Shown here: positions 20,927 to 30,255 of the stretch, piece after piece
Position numbering within the stretch: position 1 is the first letter of the stretch
Layout of the letters: each line of letters opens with the position of its first letter
DNA from: Methylophaga sp.
GTDB taxonomy: Bacteria > Pseudomonadota > Gammaproteobacteria > Nitrosococcales > Methylophagaceae
Direction of reading: 5' to 3'
Assembly (NCBI GenBank): GCA_002706095.1
Contig: PAJP01000022.1
Location: forward strand, 1-64,000
DNA: 64,000 bases
Notes under the pieces: generated by a model
What the model saw: the letters and a program-made list of their open reading frames with translations, nothing else
Told to the model about the DNA's origin: nothing
The model's database searches: none
Translations under genes and position numbers: made by a program

Positions 20927-22330
20927 TTAGACGTATAAACTCAGGCCGCTATCCTGCGTAACTGAACCTGCTGTTTCGTCGGCTTCACTCATTATATCGT
21001 CACTTTGACGATTGGCTTGAGTAAAATTCTGAGAATTCTGCATTTGCTGTGGCTGCTCATCTCTTTGCTGTTGCTGCTGTTGCTGACCTACTTCAGCGTG
21101 AGTCAATTGCATACCGTTTTCGGCAAAACTCTCTCGTAATTTTGGTAAAGCTTGTTCCAGCGCATCGCGCGTCGTCGAATGCTGTGCTAAGAAAGTTACA
21201 CTGGCTTGTTCATTTTGTACATGGAGTTTTACTTCAACAGGGCCTAAATTTGCCGGGTTCATTTTCATTTCTGCCTGTTGAATACCCTCTTTAGCCATCC
21301 AGACCACACGGCTATTCATCACCTGTGACCATGCTGAGCTTTGTATGTTGGGCTGAACAGGCAAACTCACTACTGCACTGGCTGAGGCCGAAGCTGATGA
21401 ACCTGATGTTGATGCTACGCTGCTAGCTGTCGATGTATTCGTTGTCGGGGTCGCTCCAAATAAACGCTCCTGAAGCGTTTTGTCTGCCCGAATACCAGAC
21501 AAATCTATCTCTGTTCTATCTTTATTTTCTGTTTGTGCGGCGATCATATTACGAACAGTCATATTCTGTTCACCATCGGCTTTTTGGCGCTGTCTGTTAA
21601 TGGCATCCATAATATCAGCACGAATTTCGCTGGTTTTACCGTCGGCCTCATTCATGGATTGTAATGCCTTGGCGAAATTAGGTACCTTGTCACCCTCGGC
21701 AGCATGTTGAGTTTGTTTGATAACCGCTTTTTCTGTATCTGTCACTGTTACCAGGCTGGCATCAGGCTGTTTTTTGCTAATAACAGAAGACTCAGAAGAA
21801 GCCTCATTAGTCGATTTTGCTTGAGTCGAAGCGGCAGTGTTAGGCGTTGTTGGCTCAGCAACGGCTTGCTTGCCTACAGATTTCTCAGCCACCCCAGCAG
21901 TGCTCACTTTGTTATCACTGTTTACTACTTTCGTTTCAGAGGCGGATACCGACACAACGTTTTTTTGCTCAGGCTCAACACTCACATTAGTTTGAGTGTC
22001 CGATGAGACTACATTGCTTTCGGCATTATCACTTTCACTATCTTGGTCATCAGACGGCAATTTGTTGCCGTCATCAGCGTCAGTTTTTTCCGTTTTCCCC
22101 TCTGCCTCGGCAGTGACTTTATCATCACTATCAGATTGTTCGTTGAGTTTATTCTCGGAAGCTTCAGAGGACTTCGACGGGGCCTTAGTGGATTCAGCAG
22201 GCTTATGCTCAGCTGTATTGATATGCTTGTCTAACGTCTCAGAGAAGGTATTATCTTTTGATACTTCTCTGGCCTTTGCAGGCTTTGTATTGACGACATT
22301 ATCAGTCTGTATAGAAACACTTTGTGGCAT
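20927..22330 (-). CDS. fliK: Flagellar hook-length control protein FliK
   Basis: FliK measures hook length and switches the export gate from hook to filament substrates. The 467-residue product has a long low-complexity N-terminal region rich in Ser, Glu, Lys and Asp. A globular C-terminal Flg_hook domain follows (about 345-430, with MNPANLGPVEVKLH), and the tail is Gln-rich with a run of seven Gln. The ATG at 22330 has AGGAG 7 nt upstream; a longer frame would need a TTG at 22348. A near-perfect sigma-54 promoter lies upstream. Confidence 0.9.
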   Translation of the reverse strand: MPQSVSIQTDNVVNTKPAKAREVSKDNTFSETLDKHINTAEHKPAESTKAPSKSSEASENKLNEQSDSDDKVTAEAEGKTEKTDADDGNKLPSDDQDSESDNAESNVVSSDTQTNVSVEPEQKNVVSVSASETKVVNSDNKVSTAGVAEKSVGKQAVAEPTTPNTAASTQAKSTNEASSESSVISKKQPDASLVTVTDTEKAVIKQTQHAAEGDKVPNFAKALQSMNEADGKTSEIRADIMDAINRQRQKADGEQNMTVRNMIAAQTENKDRTEIDLSGIRADKTLQERLFGATPTTNTSTASSVASTSGSSASASASAVVSLPVQPNIQSSAWSQVMNSRVVWMAKEGIQQAEMKMNPANLGPVEVKLHVQNEQASVTFLAQHSTTRDALEQALPKLRESFAENGMQLTHAEVGQQQQQQQRDEQPQQMQNSQNFTQANRQSDDIMSEADETAGSVTQDSGLSLYV

Positions 22331-22379
22331 ACCGCCTCTCCTACTCAATCGTCGTTATCGACTTGTTCATGTAGATAAG

Positions 22380-22395
22380 AGCAAGCAATGTGCCA
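22380..22395 (-). promoter_or_regulatory. Sigma-54 promoter upstream of fliK
   Basis: Minus-strand TGGCACATTGCTTGCT differs from the -24/-12 consensus TGGCACG-N4-TTGCT at one position and has the required GG-N10-GC spacing. It lies about 50 nt upstream of the fliK ATG. Confidence 0.85.
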
Positions 22396-22403
22396 GATAT
22401 GCT

Positions 22404-23579
22404 TTAGAAGAGTTCGATATCCCCTGCATCGACATTTTTTTGAGTAACTGATCTGTGTTGAGTTTCGTCAATTTTTTTGTGCAGCTCAGCTACAGTTTTT
22501 TTGACCTCGAGAAATTGCTGTTGGCATGCCGCCAGATCAGCATCACTCTCTGATGACGAAGGCAAATCATTGATAACCTGAATAAGGTCCGAGACAGTAT
22601 TTAAACGCTTGTCCATGTGTTCGCTTAATTGATGACACATGTCTTCAAACTGCAAAGACGTGACCGCCTGATTTACTAAACCCGAGATTTGCTGACTAAT
22701 TTCGCTTGTGCCAGAGATAACAGATAAGGTTTTATTGTTAAGAGATGACATAGTCGTCATCATTTCAGCGACTTTCGCTTCACTATTTGTGACCAGATCC
22801 GTATCCGCAGTCACTAACTCTGCAATAACTGAGCTTGCCTCATCAATAGTTGATTTTACATTCATTGTGATCTTATTTATCTGATCACTAAACTCATCTG
22901 ATTTTTGTGATAGTTTTCTAACTTCATCAGCAACTACAGCAAAACCACGACCAGCATCTCCGGCTCTGGCAGCTTCAATGGCTGCGTTTAAGGCGAGTAA
23001 ATTTGTCTGAGAAGCAATATCTTTGACGTCATCAAGCAGAGAAATAACACCATCTACTCTTCGATTAATTTCATCTAACTTTGCCATCACCAAACGACTG
23101 TCGTCTGTGTTTTTTAGCAATGTCTGCACAAGAAAGCTCATCACAGACTCAGTCTCTTTGATAAACTCAGACAAGCCCTGCTCACCATCTTTTTGGTCAA
23201 TCAAGCTATGGAGCATATCGTCCTCGTTTGAAGCCTGTTCATTCAATCCTTGGAAACTGTCTCCCAGTGACCGCACAGCATCATTTAAAAGCGTAGCTAT
23301 TTGCTCATTTTCTGCACGTATATTTTCGATCTGCAAGCTGATATCAGTGACGACGTCTTTTTTTAAATTGTCTATATCTGCTGATTCAAACCGTGATGTG
23401 TTGACCGCTGCCTGACTCTGAACTGGCATGTTCTGAAACTGTAATAAAAACACCGAAACTGTGGCGAGCAGAACAAGCAATGCCGCCAGCCAATTCACCA
23501 AGAATAGGGCGACAAGAACAAATCCCAAGGACGATAGTGAAGCAATAACAAATTTTTTATTCAGTAATTTTTTCATCAT
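22404..23579 (-). CDS. Methyl-accepting chemotaxis protein with C-terminal GDIELF
   Basis: This 391-residue receptor has two closely spaced N-terminal membrane segments (about 10-29 and 31-47) and no periplasmic domain. A cytoplasmic coiled coil and the signalling hairpin [20 protein letters not shown] (about 192-211) follow. After the hairpin comes [10 protein letters not shown] and a helical tail ending GDIELF. The signalling domain is shorter than in the other two receptors of the window. It is the last gene of the che cluster, 36 nt after cheB. Two adjacent ATG codons (23579 and 23576) are possible starts. Confidence 0.88.
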   Translation of the reverse strand: MMKKLLNKKFVIASLSSLGFVLVALFLVNWLAALLVLLATVSVFLLQFQNMPVQSQAAVNTSRFESADIDNLKKDVVTDISLQIENIRAENEQIATLLNDAVRSLGDSFQGLNEQASNEDDMLHSLIDQKDGEQGLSEFIKETESVMSFLVQTLLKNTDDSRLVMAKLDEINRRVDGVISLLDDVKDIASQTNLLALNAAIEAARAGDAGRGFAVVADEVRKLSQKSDEFSDQINKITMNVKSTIDEASSVIAELVTADTDLVTNSEAKVAEMMTTMSSLNNKTLSVISGTSEISQQISGLVNQAVTSLQFEDMCHQLSEHMDKRLNTVSDLIQVINDLPSSSESDADLAACQQQFLEVKKTVAELHKKIDETQHRSVTQKNVDAGDIELF

Positions 23580-23615
23580 ATCGTCCTTAATTAACTATCG
23601 AACCAGTAACAAAGC

Positions 23616-24683
23616 TTATCGACCCTGCTTCATGATCTCTTGAGCGATTTTATCCAGTGGCAGCATGAGTTCAGCGGCACCTAGCTTATAAGCTGCACCT
23701 GGCATACCCCAGACTACGCTGCTTTTTTCATCCTGAACCATGTTACTCGCTCCATTCTCCCTCATCTCCAACATCCCTCTAGCACCATCATCACCCATGC
23801 CGGTCAACATAACCCCAATGGCATTGGCCCCGACATTTTGAGCAATCGAACGAAAGAGAACATCCACGGAGGGTTTATGGCGTGAGACTGCAGGTCCATC
23901 ATTCAAGCGGCAATAGTAACGAGCACCGCTACGCTCGACTAAAAGATGCTTATCACCAGGCGCAATGTATGCATGCCCAGGGAGAATCTGTTCTCCATCA
24001 GTGGCCTGGCTAACATTAAGGGCTGACATTTTATTTACCCTTTCAGCAAAAGGGGCACTGAAGCTAGCTGGAATATGCTGAGTAATAACAATGCCCGGCG
24101 CATTCGCTGGTAAAGCACATAAGACTGTTTTTATTGCTTCTGTTCCGCCCGTAGAAGCGCCAATGGCAACGATTTTTTCTGTGGTTTTTAAGGGGATGTT
24201 TTTGGTGCTCTTGGCAATAACAGCATCAGCCGTTAAGCGTTCCTCCACTTCAAGTACTGATTTTTGGTTCAGCTTTTCAGGCTGAAAGCCTGCCGCCGCT
24301 TTAATCTTACTGATAATTTCTTCTGAGTAGGAGGACAATGTTTGAGATAAATCTAATTTGGGTTTTTCTACGAAATCAAATGCACCTAAAGCCATCGCTT
24401 CAAGGGTAATTTGTGCGCCTTTTTCAGTTAGGGTTGACACCATAACAACTGGCATTGGTCTGAGCCGCATCAGATTACGTAAAAATGTCACCCCGTCCAT
24501 CTTTGGCATTTCAACATCCAGCGTTAACACATCTGGATTAAACTGTTTAATCTTGTCTCTCGCCTGATAAGGGTCCCCAGCAGTGGCAACAACTTCTAGC
24601 TCAGGATCAGAATTGAGAATTTCTGTTAGCAACTTACGAACTAGAGCTGAATCATCAATAACAATGACGGAAATCTTTTTCAT
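23616..24683 (-). CDS. cheB: Chemotaxis protein-glutamate methylesterase CheB
   Basis: CheB demethylates (and deamidates) receptor glutamates for adaptation when phosphorylated by CheA. The 355-residue product has an N-terminal receiver domain with phospho-acceptor Asp56 in LTLDVEMPKMDG. A linker leads to the methylesterase domain with catalytic Ser177 (GASTGGTE), His203 (TQHIPASFS) and Asp299 (GMGDDGA). AAGGT precedes the start, 9 nt after cheD. Confidence 0.97.
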   Translation of the reverse strand: MKKISVIVIDDSALVRKLLTEILNSDPELEVVATAGDPYQARDKIKQFNPDVLTLDVEMPKMDGVTFLRNLMRLRPMPVVMVSTLTEKGAQITLEAMALGAFDFVEKPKLDLSQTLSSYSEEIISKIKAAAGFQPEKLNQKSVLEVEERLTADAVIAKSTKNIPLKTTEKIVAIGASTGGTEAIKTVLCALPANAPGIVITQHIPASFSAPFAERVNKMSALNVSQATDGEQILPGHAYIAPGDKHLLVERSGARYYCRLNDGPAVSRHKPSVDVLFRSIAQNVGANAIGVMLTGMGDDGARGMLEMRENGASNMVQDEKSSVVWGMPGAAYKLGAAELMLPLDKIAQEIMKQGR

Positions 24684-24692
24684 GGCTGACCT

Positions 24693-25328
24693 TTACTCAA
24701 ACAATTCCACGCCACCGCTAAGCGATGTTTCTTTTAAGCGTTCATGATACTGAGACTCGCGAACCAGGATTGTATCGTTGTATAAATGTTGAATACGTTT
24801 GATAAACATTTTTCCTGTTTGAGGGTAATACATTAATTTTCGCGGGTAGATATCACCTAAATCATAGGCAATAACAGGAATGCCTTCGAGTTTTGCAAAA
24901 TTAAGTACAAACTCACTATTCTGGTGACCAATATCATTGGAAATCCCATCAATAATTTTGCCACCACCACAGACTTTCATTTCCAGATTTTTACGCGTAC
25001 CGCCCGCCTTTAGAATTTCGTTAATCAATGCTTCCATAGCATAGCTACCATATCGCGTCCCTAATTTTTTCCAACACTCACTCGTACCATCGCCTTCACA
25101 GGGCAACATAAAGTGATTCATGCCAGCGATACCAGCCACAGGATCACGAATACAGGCTGCAACGCACGATCCCAGTGTGGTCGCAATCAGTTCTTTCGCA
25201 CCACGATTAACATAAATTTCACCAGGCAAAATTTTCGCCACCCAGGCTTGGCGAGAGTTATCCCAATAACGGTTTATATTTTCAAATCCAGCTAATGCCT
25301 GAGGCATATCCGTTTTTAATGCCATCAT
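24693..25328 (-). CDS. cheD: Chemoreceptor glutamine deamidase CheD
   Basis: CheD deamidates specific receptor glutamines. The 211-residue product has the catalytic Cys in TTLGSCVAACIRDP (about residue 53) and the paired His in GMNHFMLP (about 71). It ends GGVELFE, which resembles the C-terminus of the neighbouring MCP (GDIELF). Its start overlaps the cheR stop (ATGATG), indicating translational coupling. Confidence 0.95.
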   Translation of the reverse strand: MMALKTDMPQALAGFENINRYWDNSRQAWVAKILPGEIYVNRGAKELIATTLGSCVAACIRDPVAGIAGMNHFMLPCEGDGTSECWKKLGTRYGSYAMEALINEILKAGGTRKNLEMKVCGGGKIIDGISNDIGHQNSEFVLNFAKLEGIPVIAYDLGDIYPRKLMYYPQTGKMFIKRIQHLYNDTILVRESQYHERLKETSLSGGVELFE

Positions 25329-26164
25329 GTAATACGCCGATATATCGTATTGCCATCAGAAACAAACTGGTTACTGATATTGAATAAGGTTTCTGAGTGA
25401 CCGATAAAGAGATATCCACCAGGTAACATTTTTTCAGCGAAACGATGAAAAAGACCAACCTGCGTTGTTTTATCAAAATAGATAATGACGTTTCGGCAGA
25501 AAATCACATCAAACGTTCCTTTCATTGGGAAAGGGTGTAAAAGGTTAAGGCGCCTGAAGGAGATAAACTCTTTTAAAAAAGACTTCACTTTAACCAGCCC
25601 ATTATTTTCAGCTTTTCCACGTGAGAACCAAGCATGTTTCTCGTCCTCTGAAAATTGACTTACCCGCTCAATGGTGTAAATCCCGGAAGCAGCTTGTTCT
25701 AGTACGTTCGCATCTAAATCTGTCGCCAGTACTTTGACATCCCAACCAGGGTGTCCTTTAAAAAACTGATGTAAGCAGATAGCCAAGCTATATGGTTCCT
25801 CACCAGTGGAACAACCCGCTGACCATATTCGTATTTTTTTAGTCGCCTGATTTTTAATCAACAGTTCAGGAAGTACATGTTGTTTCAAATAATCAAAATG
25901 ATGTTTTTCACGAAAAAAGGCGGTTAAATTCGTTGTGATGGCATTGATTAATAACTCAATGGTGTCAGGGTCACCGTTATCAACTGCCAGACAAAATGCG
26001 TCAAAACTCCCACCATAGTTTCTACGAACATGTTTAGATAAGCGGCTATAAACCATATCTTTTTTTGCCGCAGGCAGCAGGATGCCTGTCTGCGCTGTGA
26101 CGAAGCTACTTATTCGAGCAAAATGTTTATCTGAGAACTCAAATTCTCGTGCCGCTTTATCCAT
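25325..26164 (-). CDS. cheR: Chemotaxis protein methyltransferase CheR
   Basis: CheR methylates receptor glutamates with SAM. The 279-residue product has the N-terminal helical domain and a SAM-binding region with WSAGCSTGEEPYSLA, followed by VLATDLDANVLEQA and FDVIFCRNVIIYFD. A longer frame starts at 26221 inside the last codons of the upstream receptor gene. I chose the ATG at 26164 because homologous CheR proteins begin at about this position, although neither start has a strong ribosome site. The upstream receptor ends in EWEEF, a CheR-tethering motif. Confidence 0.94.
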   Translation of the reverse strand: MDKAAREFEFSDKHFARISSFVTAQTGILLPAAKKDMVYSRLSKHVRRNYGGSFDAFCLAVDNGDPDTIELLINAITTNLTAFFREKHHFDYLKQHVLPELLIKNQATKKIRIWSAGCSTGEEPYSLAICLHQFFKGHPGWDVKVLATDLDANVLEQAASGIYTIERVSQFSEDEKHAWFSRGKAENNGLVKVKSFLKEFISFRRLNLLHPFPMKGTFDVIFCRNVIIYFDKTTQVGLFHRFAEKMLPGGYLFIGHSETLFNISNQFVSDGNTIYRRIT

Positions 26165-26205
26165 AAAACAGTCTTTCTCATTGGAAGGATTAATTGATGA
26201 GTGGG

Positions 26206-28974
26206 CTAGAACTCTTCCCATTCATCACTTTCCTGCTCTTTAGTCATTACCTGCCTTTTTGTTGGTAATGATGGCTGAGGAGGAGTCTTAGCATGAGTCG
26301 CTATTTGGCGCTTTACATGAGAAGTAGAGGCTTTAGGCGTCGTAACCTGGCGCGGTGTATGCTGTTCAGTAGCATTTGTTGTGAAAAATTGCATCATTTC
26401 TTCCAGATGCTTGCCTTGTTCATCTAGAGATTCGCTCGCCGCTGCTGCTTGCTCCACTAGTGCAGCATTTTGCTGTGTCATTTCATCCATTTGTGTCACA
26501 GCCTGGTTGACTTGCTCAATACCCGATGTCTGTTCAGTACCTGCTGCCGCGATTTCAGAAATAATATCGCCGACTTTTTTTGCACCTTCAACAATTTCTT
26601 CCAGTGTCTTCCCTGACTCATTTACAAGAGTAGAGCCCTCTCTCACTTTCTCACCACTATCATTAATGAGCTCTTTTATCTCTTTGGCAGCAGCAGCAGA
26701 TCGTTGGGCTAAATTACGGACTTCAGAAGCCACTACAGCAAAACCTCGGCCTTGTTCTCCAGCACGAGCAGCTTCCACAGCCGCATTGAGTGCCAACAAG
26801 TTAGTCTGAAACGCAATCTCATCAATCACGCCAATGATATCTGCTACACGCTTACTCGAAGTACTGATAGCAGCCATGGCCTGAATCGCTTCCTGGATAA
26901 CATTGCCACCTTTTTCAGCTTTGCTTCTGGCGTCTACAGCAAGTTGATTAGCCTGACGTGCATTGTCGGAATTTTGTCTGACTGTGCTGGTGAGCTCTTC
27001 CATACTCGCCGCTGTTTCTTGTAATGACGACGCTTGCTCTTCTGTTCGCTGACTTAAATCCGTATTGCCTTGGGAAATTTCACTCGCCGCGGAAGAAATA
27101 CTGATCGATGCTTCGATAATGTCCTGCACAATCGTTGAAATTTTGCTGATTGAACCATTGACCGCTTGTTGAAGCAGTGCGAACTCTCCTTCAAACTCAC
27201 CATCCATTAGCTTAGTGAGGTCACCTTGCGCCAATGCATTCATAACCATGGATGTCGCTGATAAGGCCTTCTGAACGTCAAACTGTAAATGTTTCTCTTC
27301 AGTGATATCTGAAGCGTATTTCACCACTTTATAGGGCTTACCGTTCAGGTCAAAAATCGGATTGTAACTGGCCTGTAACCAAATATCTTTGCCATCTTTA
27401 CCAACGCGCTGATACTCACCAGAATCAAACTCACCCCGGTTTAGTTTTGCCCAAAACTCTGTGTATTCAACACTCTGTGCCAGTGCAGGTGTAGCAAACA
27501 TACGGTGATGCTTGCCTATAACTTCCTCTCGTTGATACCCCACAACATTAAGGAAATTATCATTCACACTGCGAATGGTGCCATCCATATTAAAACTGAT
27601 CACCCCCATCGCCTTGTTAATAGCAGAAATTTGACCTTCGAAATTGGCACGTTGTAATTTTGTTTCAGTAATATCTGTGGCAAATTTCACCACTTTGAAT
27701 GGTTTACCATTCATATCAAGAATAGGATTGTAGCTGGCTTGTAACCAGATTTCCTTGCCACCATTGGCAATTCGTTTGTATTCACCACTATCAAACTCAC
27801 CACGATTGAGTTTTGCCCAGAACTCAGCATACTCAGCACTTTGAGCTAGCTCAGGTGTGGCAAACATTCGATGATGCTTACCGATGACATCTTCACGACT
27901 ATAGCCCACTACTTTGAGAAAGTTTTCATTTACATCAATGATGGTGCCATCCATTTCAAAGCTAATCACTCCCATCACTTTGTTGATGGCATCAAATTGA
28001 CCATGAATATCAGCATTACGAAGTTTTTCTTCAGTGACATTATGCCATTCAAGCATATTGCCGATATAGTTATCCTCTTGATCTAACATGGCTGTTACAT
28101 TTAGACGAAAGGCAAGTGGACCGACTTTGATGTCTGCTTGATGAGGTAAATTATCGGGATTACTGAGCATTTGCCTTTGATGAGCAGGATTTTTATGGAA
28201 CATATCAATATTACTTCCGACCAATCCTTTTATGGAAAATCCAGGGTAGATTCTTCTTAACGTCTCTTCATGCTCTCCCAACATATTTAATGTTGATTGA
28301 TTGGCATATGTAATAGTGAAGTCTCTATCAATCATCATTACCGCCGTGACCGCATTATCAAGTGCGTTGGCTCTATTTAAGATGTCTTTATCTGCCTTTT
28401 CATTAACAGCCATGTCTCTCTCCTCCATGGGATATGCTCCCGTCGTCATTTTTTTAATAACGTTATCTAATGTTTCGTTCCATGCTGATGCAACAGGTTC
28501 TGACCATGATGACTCAGCATATTTTTCCAGCACCTTTAACAAGCAACTTTTGACAGCCTGATAATCTGGCTCTTTCACGCCATATGAAATGTGACGTTCA
28601 CCTAATTCAGTCAAATAACTATCTAGTAAGGCTGGGTGACGCAGGTTTTGTACCAATAACACTAAAGCAGCTAATAATTTTTTCTGTTGCCCTTGCTGCG
28701 AGACACTTTTAAACAAGCCTTTTAGCTCCGGGTGCTGTTGAAAAAGCAACGTGTAAAAGTCGGCAACGACATATTCACCACGAGCGGCAATAGGAATGAA
28801 GCTCTCTTCTACCAGCTCGATATTCGTTTTAGGCGGTAATGACACTTCAGCCATAGCGTCTTCTGGTAATGATGATGTATCAGCAGATCTGTTCGTTGAT
28901 TGTGTCGGGGGTTGATTATCTGCAGTCAACCAGGCAAGAGGATCGTTGCCCATTACATTTTTACTCTTGGCCAT
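26206..28974 (-). CDS. Soluble globin-PAS-PAS-PAS methyl-accepting chemotaxis protein
   Basis: This 922-residue cytoplasmic receptor has no membrane segment. Its order is a flexible N-terminal tail (1-50, [16 protein letters not shown] start) and a globin domain (about 50-178) with proximal-His candidate His128 in [15 protein letters not shown] divergent PAS (about 203-318) and two nearly identical PAS domains (328-440 and 450-562) follow. Next comes a short helical linker and the signalling domain with hairpin tip around 721-750. The last five residues, EWEEF, match the NWETF-type CheR/CheB tether. It overlaps parA by 14 nt and is followed by cheR, cheD and cheB. Haem-based oxygen or redox sensing is likely but inferred. 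Confidence 0.92.
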   Translation of the reverse strand: MAKSKNVMGNDPLAWLTADNQPPTQSTNRSADTSSLPEDAMAEVSLPPKTNIELVEESFIPIAARGEYVVADFYTLLFQQHPELKGLFKSVSQQGQQKKLLAALVLLVQNLRHPALLDSYLTELGERHISYGVKEPDYQAVKSCLLKVLEKYAESSWSEPVASAWNETLDNVIKKMTTGAYPMEERDMAVNEKADKDILNRANALDNAVTAVMMIDRDFTITYANQSTLNMLGEHEETLRRIYPGFSIKGLVGSNIDMFHKNPAHQRQMLSNPDNLPHQADIKVGPLAFRLNVTAMLDQEDNYIGNMLEWHNVTEEKLRNADIHGQFDAINKVMGVISFEMDGTIIDVNENFLKVVGYSREDVIGKHHRMFATPELAQSAEYAEFWAKLNRGEFDSGEYKRIANGGKEIWLQASYNPILDMNGKPFKVVKFATDITETKLQRANFEGQISAINKAMGVISFNMDGTIRSVNDNFLNVVGYQREEVIGKHHRMFATPALAQSVEYTEFWAKLNRGEFDSGEYQRVGKDGKDIWLQASYNPIFDLNGKPYKVVKYASDITEEKHLQFDVQKALSATSMVMNALAQGDLTKLMDGEFEGEFALLQQAVNGSISKISTIVQDIIEASISISSAASEISQGNTDLSQRTEEQASSLQETAASMEELTSTVRQNSDNARQANQLAVDARSKAEKGGNVIQEAIQAMAAISTSSKRVADIIGVIDEIAFQTNLLALNAAVEAARAGEQGRGFAVVASEVRNLAQRSAAAAKEIKELINDSGEKVREGSTLVNESGKTLEEIVEGAKKVGDIISEIAAAGTEQTSGIEQVNQAVTQMDEMTQQNAALVEQAAAASESLDEQGKHLEEMMQFFTTNATEQHTPRQVTTPKASTSHVKRQIATHAKTPPQPSLPTKRQVMTKEQESDEWEEF

Positions 28975-29746
28975 CAGCCACTCTCCTCTCTAAGACATCG
29001 CTAGCCAAAGAAAAATAGTCTTCTGCACCGGAGCTCTTTTTCCGATAGTCGAAAATAGTTTTACCAAAGCTAGGGCATTCTGCTAACGCCACGTTTTCAC
29101 GAATAGGTGTGAATAGCACTCTACTAGGAAAATATTTCAGTACGCGTTTACGCACTTCTGCTGTGAGTTTTCTACGTAACTGCATCCGCGTTGATACCAG
29201 CCATAATCGAATACGGTGCCCAGAGATTTCTTCTGAACGTTTAAGGATCTGCATCATGCGTGATAGGCCTTGTAATGACAGATAGTCTCCAGATACGGGC
29301 ACAATCAATTCACTAGAAGCAAACATCGCATTAACACCCAGTAAACCTGATGAGGGCGGACAATCTATCAACACAAAATCATAAGCTGATAATGACGACG
29401 CTTCGATTGCTTTTCTTAAGCGATGACCGCGCTCTACCCCACCTTCATTCAGGTGTTCAAACTCATTCAAGCGTGGCCCTGCCGGCACGACATCAAGGTT
29501 GTCCCGGGCATGCAGCTTGACGGTATCAATGGTCTCCCCCTCCAACAGCACAACATCAATGCCGAGCTGCTGATTGTCCAATCCTAAACTGGTGGCCACT
29601 TGCCCTTGAGGATCCATATCAATCATGGCTACTTGTTTGCCTTGGATAGCGAGTGCATGCCCAAGATTGACGGTTGTTGTCGTTTTCCCAACGCCCCCTT
29701 TTTGGTTCATAATCGCAATGATGCGAACGTGTTCAGAAGTCATCAT
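28961..29746 (-). CDS. ParA/Soj-family ATPase in the chemotaxis operon
   Basis: The 261-residue ParA-type P-loop ATPase has deviant Walker [14 protein letters not shown] (about 15-27), the A' segment MIDMDPQGQ, and Walker B VLIDCPPS. No ParB, parS or replication gene is near. It is translationally coupled to cheW (TAATG) and overlaps the soluble receptor gene. In Rhodobacter sphaeroides the ParA homologue PpfA segregates cytoplasmic chemosensory clusters, and in Vibrio ParC places polar arrays. A similar positioning role is inferred here. Confidence 0.9.
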   Translation of the reverse strand: MMTSEHVRIIAIMNQKGGVGKTTTTVNLGHALAIQGKQVAMIDMDPQGQVATSLGLDNQQLGIDVVLLEGETIDTVKLHARDNLDVVPAGPRLNEFEHLNEGGVERGHRLRKAIEASSLSAYDFVLIDCPPSSGLLGVNAMFASSELIVPVSGDYLSLQGLSRMMQILKRSEEISGHRIRLWLVSTRMQLRRKLTAEVRKRVLKYFPSRVLFTPIRENVALAECPSFGKTIFDYRKKSSGAEDYFSLASDVLERRVADGQE

Positions 29747-30252
29747 TAGCCTATTTGCTCTACGCTGAGAAGCTTATCGATATCCAGTAACATCAACATA
29801 CATTCATCGATGTCAGCAATCCCTTTAATAAAGCTGGTATCAACGATACTGCCTAAGTCTGGTGCATTTGAAATCATATCTGGATGAACATTGTATGCAT
29901 CAGACACAGCATCAACGACTATACCTACAATTCGGTCAGTTATACCTTCCACTTTGACAACAACGACAACAGTAGTCTTGGTGTAGGCATTGAAAGGCAT
30001 ACCGAATAGCAATCGAAGATCGATAATCGGCACAATCACGCCACGCAAATTTAATACACCACAGACATGTTCTGGTGTATTTGGAATCGATGTCACCGAC
30101 CCCCAGCCTTTTATCTCCTGCACACGGAGAATCTCCACACCATAATGTTCGCTATCCAACTCAAATGTCAGGTACTGCTGGGAACCATCGTCGATGCTGT
30201 CAGCAATATCAAGAATATCCAGAATCTCATTTTCTGTGTTCATCTCAACCAT
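29746..30252 (-). CDS. cheW: Chemotaxis coupling protein CheW
   Basis: CheW links receptors to the CheA kinase. The 168-residue product is a single CheW-like domain with YLTFELDSEHYGVEILRVQEI, IPNTPEHVCGVLNLRGVIVPIIDLR (read in parts) and the late GIVVDAVSDA segment. It starts 3 nt after the cheA stop and overlaps the parA start. Confidence 0.96.
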   Translation of the reverse strand: MVEMNTENEILDILDIADSIDDGSQQYLTFELDSEHYGVEILRVQEIKGWGSVTSIPNTPEHVCGVLNLRGVIVPIIDLRLLFGMPFNAYTKTTVVVVVKVEGITDRIVGIVVDAVSDAYNVHPDMISNAPDLGSIVDTSFIKGIADIDECMLMLLDIDKLLSVEQIG

Positions 30253-30255
30253 GAC

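Noticed and set aside
21055-21095. CAG/CTG-rich run in fliK as a microsatellite or phase-variation tract
   Set aside because: It is a short interrupted trinucleotide run encoding a polyglutamine tail, so slippage would keep the frame.
21996-22451. 151-residue plus-strand ORF opposite fliK
   Set aside because: It is the antisense of fliK's Ser/Asp/Glu-rich low-complexity region and has no ribosome site or family.
28961-29746. Chromosome or plasmid partition locus
   Set aside because: The ParA has no ParB partner, parS-like repeats or replication genes and is embedded between chemotaxis genes.
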